From positions 11,800 to 21,406 of the forward strand of contig DFBD01000055.1 of NCBI GenBank assembly GCA_002367255.1: a DNA stretch of 9,607 bases, given 5' to 3'. Positions 7,361 to 9,607 of this stretch are shown here, one piece after another. This stretch comes from Rhodobacterales bacterium UBA3089 (GTDB lineage: Bacteria > Pseudomonadota > Alphaproteobacteria > Rhodobacterales > Rhodobacteraceae). The notes under the pieces were generated by a model. That model saw only the letters and a program-made list of their open reading frames with translations, was not told where the DNA came from and made no database searches. Position 1 is the first letter of the stretch, and the number at the start of each line of letters is the position of its first letter. Both the position numbers and the translations under genes were made by a program.

Positions 7361-7977
7361 CTTCCCCAAACGGCCCGCTTCGCGTTGGCATCGGTGGCCC
7401 CGTTGGCGCCGGAAAAACCTCGCTGACGGAGGCCCTGTGCAAAGCAATGCGGGACCGGTACTCGATGGCCGTAGTTACAAATGATATCTATACGCAAGAA
7501 GATGCCGAATACCTGATGCGCGCTCAAGCCTTGCCCTTGAATCGCGTTAAGGGCGTGGAAACTGGAGGGTGCCCACATACGGCAATTCGCGAAGACGCAT
7601 CGATTAATCTAGAGGCCATTAGTGAACTAAACACCGCCATTCCTGATCTTGATCTTATCCTTATCGAAAGCGGTGGAGACAACCTTTCCGCGACTTTTTC
7701 GCCCGAGCTGGCCGACCTGACAATATACGTCATTGATGTTGCTGCCGGCGAGGAAATCCCCAGAAAAGGCGGGCCTGCAATCACCCGATCCGACTTGTTG
7801 GTAATCAATAAAACCGACCTGGCTCCATATGTAAATGCCTCGCTAGATGTGATGGAGCGCGACAGCCTTAAGATGCGGGGGAAACGCCCGTTTGTGTTTT
7901 GCCAGGTCAAGAATGGGGATGGCGTTGATCACGTGGTGAAATATATCGAAAGCGCGGGCGGGTTGAATGCCGTGTAA
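7357..7977 (+). CDS. ureG: Urease accessory GTPase UreG
   Basis: Protein of 206 residues, a SIMIBI-class GTPase (HypB/UreG) whose nickel-bound, GTP-dependent dimer delivers nickel to apo-urease. The P-loop GPVGAGKT is at 14-21. [13 protein letters not shown] is at 41-53. The nickel-site motif CPH is at 72-74, with E68 in [26 protein letters not shown] is at 104-120 and the guanine specificity motif NKTD at 151-154. The start ATG overlaps the ureF stop by four bases and has AAGGA at 7342-7346. It is the last gene of the operon. No histidine-rich N-terminal extension is present, so metal storage is left to the UreE tail. Confidence 0.97.
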   Translation: MTSPNGPLRVGIGGPVGAGKTSLTEALCKAMRDRYSMAVVTNDIYTQEDAEYLMRAQALPLNRVKGVETGGCPHTAIREDASINLEAISELNTAIPDLDLILIESGGDNLSATFSPELADLTIYVIDVAAGEEIPRKGGPAITRSDLLVINKTDLAPYVNASLDVMERDSLKMRGKRPFVFCQVKNGDGVDHVVKYIESAGGLNAV

Positions 7978-8024
7978 TTTGGCTTTGCCCGTATTTGCAC
8001 ACCGCTTTACTGTGATGGAGCAGG
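7978..8024. other. Short gap between convergent ureG and the HAD gene
   Basis: Only 47 bases separate the two stop codons. The sequence shows no clear hairpin followed by a T run on either strand, so a bidirectional intrinsic terminator cannot be supported by eye. The transcripts may overlap or end by Rho. Confidence 0.4.
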
Positions 8025-8696
8025 TTACAACACACCAAGTCGGACAAGACTTTGTTCAAGGTTTTCGGGGCATGTAAAGACGTGCCCCTGCCAGCCCATA
8101 GACTCGGCCGTATCGATATTTTCCTGTCGGTCGTCCGCAAAGAATAGTTGTGCCCCACTTAGGCCGGTTTCAGCTTCTACCATTTCATATATGCGCCGCG
8201 CCGGTTTGGTTACCCCCATGTGACCCGAAATGAAGCGACGGTCGAATTCGGCCAATTCGGGGTAAAGGGTCTGGGCAAAGGCGAAGGTCTCGATTCCAAA
8301 ATTGCTGAGGGCAAAGACAGGGGTGCCTTGTTGGCGCAGGCGGCGCAAAATATCCCAGGATTTCGTGATCGCTGGTGTCGCCATCTCGGCCCAGCGGTCA
8401 TGCCACAGGCGGATCATGTCGGTATATTCGGGATAGGCCGTCGCGGTGGAGTAGACCGTCTTTCGCCAGTTCCCTCCACGATCGATTTTGTCGTTCATAA
8501 GATGAAGGTCAACAGAAGAAAACATCGCCCGACGTTTATCGGGCGACATTAAGGTGTCGTAAAGCTTTTCAGGATGCCAAGTGATCAGCACATTCCCGAT
8601 GTCGAAAATTACGGCATCGGGTTTGGTGTTATCCTTTGGCAAACTATCGAACGTAGCGAAGGGCGAATTTTGTATCAAGCGTAGTTTCTGTATCAT
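8025..8696 (-). CDS. HAD-superfamily hydrolase (subfamily IA, YihX-like phosphatase)
   Basis: Counted from ATG 8696 the product is 223 residues. HAD motifs are in order: nucleophile D32 in FDIGNVLITW, S131 in ALSNFG, K164 in GVTKPARRIY, and the acidic pair D188-D189 in FFADDRQENI. A small helical cap domain lies between motifs I and II (about 45-115). Gly34 replaces the usual general-acid Asp two residues after the nucleophile, as in YihX-type sugar phosphatases (FDLGNV). A phosphatase on a small cytosolic sugar phosphate or similar is likely; the substrate is unknown. The start is uncertain: ATG 8696 lies inside the upstream TadG-like gene, while TTG 8642, one base after that gene's stop, would give a family-like short N terminus (PKDNTKPDAVIFD). 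Neither has a good ribosome site. Transcription converges on the urease operon. Confidence 0.88.
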   Translation of the reverse strand: MIQKLRLIQNSPFATFDSLPKDNTKPDAVIFDIGNVLITWHPEKLYDTLMSPDKRRAMFSSVDLHLMNDKIDRGGNWRKTVYSTATAYPEYTDMIRLWHDRWAEMATPAITKSWDILRRLRQQGTPVFALSNFGIETFAFAQTLYPELAEFDRRFISGHMGVTKPARRIYEMVEAETGLSGAQLFFADDRQENIDTAESMGWQGHVFTCPENLEQSLVRLGVL

Positions 8697-9607
8697 AGCA
8701 ACCAGCAAACGTGTGTTGCGTTGTTACGTCGATGTCACCACCTGCAAGAACTGTGGTACCCTCATGGATACTATCGCCATTATTACCCAGTGATGCAAAC
8801 TGAACGTCGCCGGCAACAATCATCTCTACATCATAAGCTTCCAATTGTGCGGCGAAATTAACGTCACCTTTGGTTACAATGGCAACTTCGCCCCCATCGG
8901 CGCAACTATCATTACGCCCCAACCTAACCCCTGCGGAGCCAGATACAGTTTGCCGTGATGTTGACGTTGTCGCAAAAGTGGCATCCTCGTAATGGATTGT
9001 TTTATCGAACGCAAAATCGCACCCTAAAGCGACGACAACGACCCCTACCTTGGTTATATTCTCAACGATGGTATCTCCGCCATTATCATTGCCACCACCA
9101 CGGTTGTTGAGGCTAGCAAGTCCGCCCATGTTTAAATCATCACCGGGGCGGTTGCATTTTACGACGTGGATAGAATTCTCGACCAACATACTGGCGTCAA
9201 AATCAGCGGAGCTAATATGTTGAACCGGCAGAAGTGGGTCGATATATTTCAAATCCGCGACTATTTCCGAATACGGGTTCTGAAGCGCGGCGATGGTATC
9301 ATCAATCCGCAGAAGTTGTCCGAAAGTTTGAGAGGAATCCTGCGTTAACGCAGCTTCGATGCCTGGATTGTACTCGTTTGTGCAATGTGAGACATCAGGC
9401 CCGCAGTCGGTCAGGTCCGGCATACTTGCGATCGTTTCGGCCCCAAAACTGTTTTTGTCTGATATGTCGATCCCTGCCTCACCGTGGACGCAATATTTTC
9501 CCAGGAAGGTTTGCTGTGTCGACATTTTTACATTGCCGTATGCTTTCAAGCCATCCCTTTCGCAAATTGAAACGAAACTTTCAACGATGGATTCAGTCGA
9601 TACGGTA
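8644..9607 (-). CDS. TadE/TadG-like (Flp pilus-associated) protein, C-terminal part, 5' end outside the window
   Basis: The frame is open from the right edge and ends with TAG at 8646-8644, giving about 321 visible residues. An internal TTG at 9549 is not a credible start, because family-like sequence (FVSICERDGLKAYGNVKMST) continues upstream. The visible part resembles the poorly characterised extracytoplasmic C-terminal half of rhodobacterial TadG-like proteins: YCVHGEAGIDIS, then METASMPDL-type sequence (here IASMPDLTD), then DDTIAAL, HVVKCN, a beta-rich VGVVVVALGCDFAF, ATTSTS, GVRLGRNDSCADGGEVAIV and a final FALRYVR. Eight cysteines occur in the visible part, and the even number fits disulfides outside the cytosol. 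The N-terminal membrane segment expected for TadG would lie right of the window. Its last 53 bases overlap the HAD frame if HAD starts at ATG 8696. Family assignment is from memory and moderate. Confidence 0.65.
   Translation of the reverse strand, partial: TVSTESIVESFVSICERDGLKAYGNVKMSTQQTFLGKYCVHGEAGIDISDKNSFGAETIASMPDLTDCGPDVSHCTNEYNPGIEAALTQDSSQTFGQLLRIDDTIAALQNPYSEIVADLKYIDPLLPVQHISSADFDASMLVENSIHVVKCNRPGDDLNMGGLASLNNRGGGNDNGGDTIVENITKVGVVVVALGCDFAFDKTIHYEDATFATTSTSRQTVSGSAGVRLGRNDSCADGGEVAIVTKGDVNFAAQLEAYDVEMIVAGDVQFASLGNNGDSIHEGTTVLAGGDIDVTTQHTFAGCYDTETTLDTKFALRYVR

Noticed and set aside
7955..7991. CGGGC / GCCCG inverted repeat around the ureG stop as an intrinsic terminator.
   Set aside because: Five base pairs with a 27-base loop and no following T run; too weak to call.
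9547..9549. TTG as the start of the TadG-like protein.
   Set aside because: The frame is open to the edge of the window and the upstream residues look like the same family, so the gene is partial rather than starting here.

Overview
The window looks like chromosomal DNA of an alphaproteobacterium, most likely of the Rhodobacteraceae (Roseobacter group). That view rests on protein style: a UreC of 570 residues, a HAD phosphatase with the FDIGNVLITW motif, a cysteine-containing TadG-like C-terminal half, and a urease cluster in the order ureDABCEFG. Base composition is near half G+C by eye, which is low for that family. The genus cannot be read from the sequence.

Layout on the + strand: the 3' part of a tRNA-Arg(UCU) gene with encoded CCA (1-49); a spacer without a gene (50-237); a wrecked thiolase gene (238-509) with a frameshift and an apparent large internal deletion; an intact AMP-forming acyl-CoA synthetase (506-2035), which still overlaps the thiolase remnant by ATGA; and a D-3-hydroxybutyrate dehydrogenase (2041-2841). 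Together these three look like a former 3-hydroxybutyrate/acetoacetate utilisation operon (oxidation, CoA activation, thiolysis) whose thiolase step is lost here.

After a 282-bp spacer with a weak promoter candidate and a small palindrome comes a complete, tightly packed urease operon: ureD (3124-3939), ureA, ureB, ureC, ureE, ureF and ureG (to 7977). All active-site residues of UreC and all core maturation factors (UreD, E, F, G) are present, so a working nickel urease is expected. No urea transporter or nickel transporter lies in the window.

On the - strand, converging on the urease operon, lie a HAD-family phosphatase (8025-8696) and, upstream of it in transcription, the C-terminal part of a TadE/TadG-like (Flp pilus-associated) protein that runs off the right edge. 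The HAD reading frame begins at or inside the end of the TadG-like gene.

I see no mobile element, CRISPR array, phage gene or clearly new system. The most unusual item is the thiolase remnant and what it implies for the two intact genes behind it.
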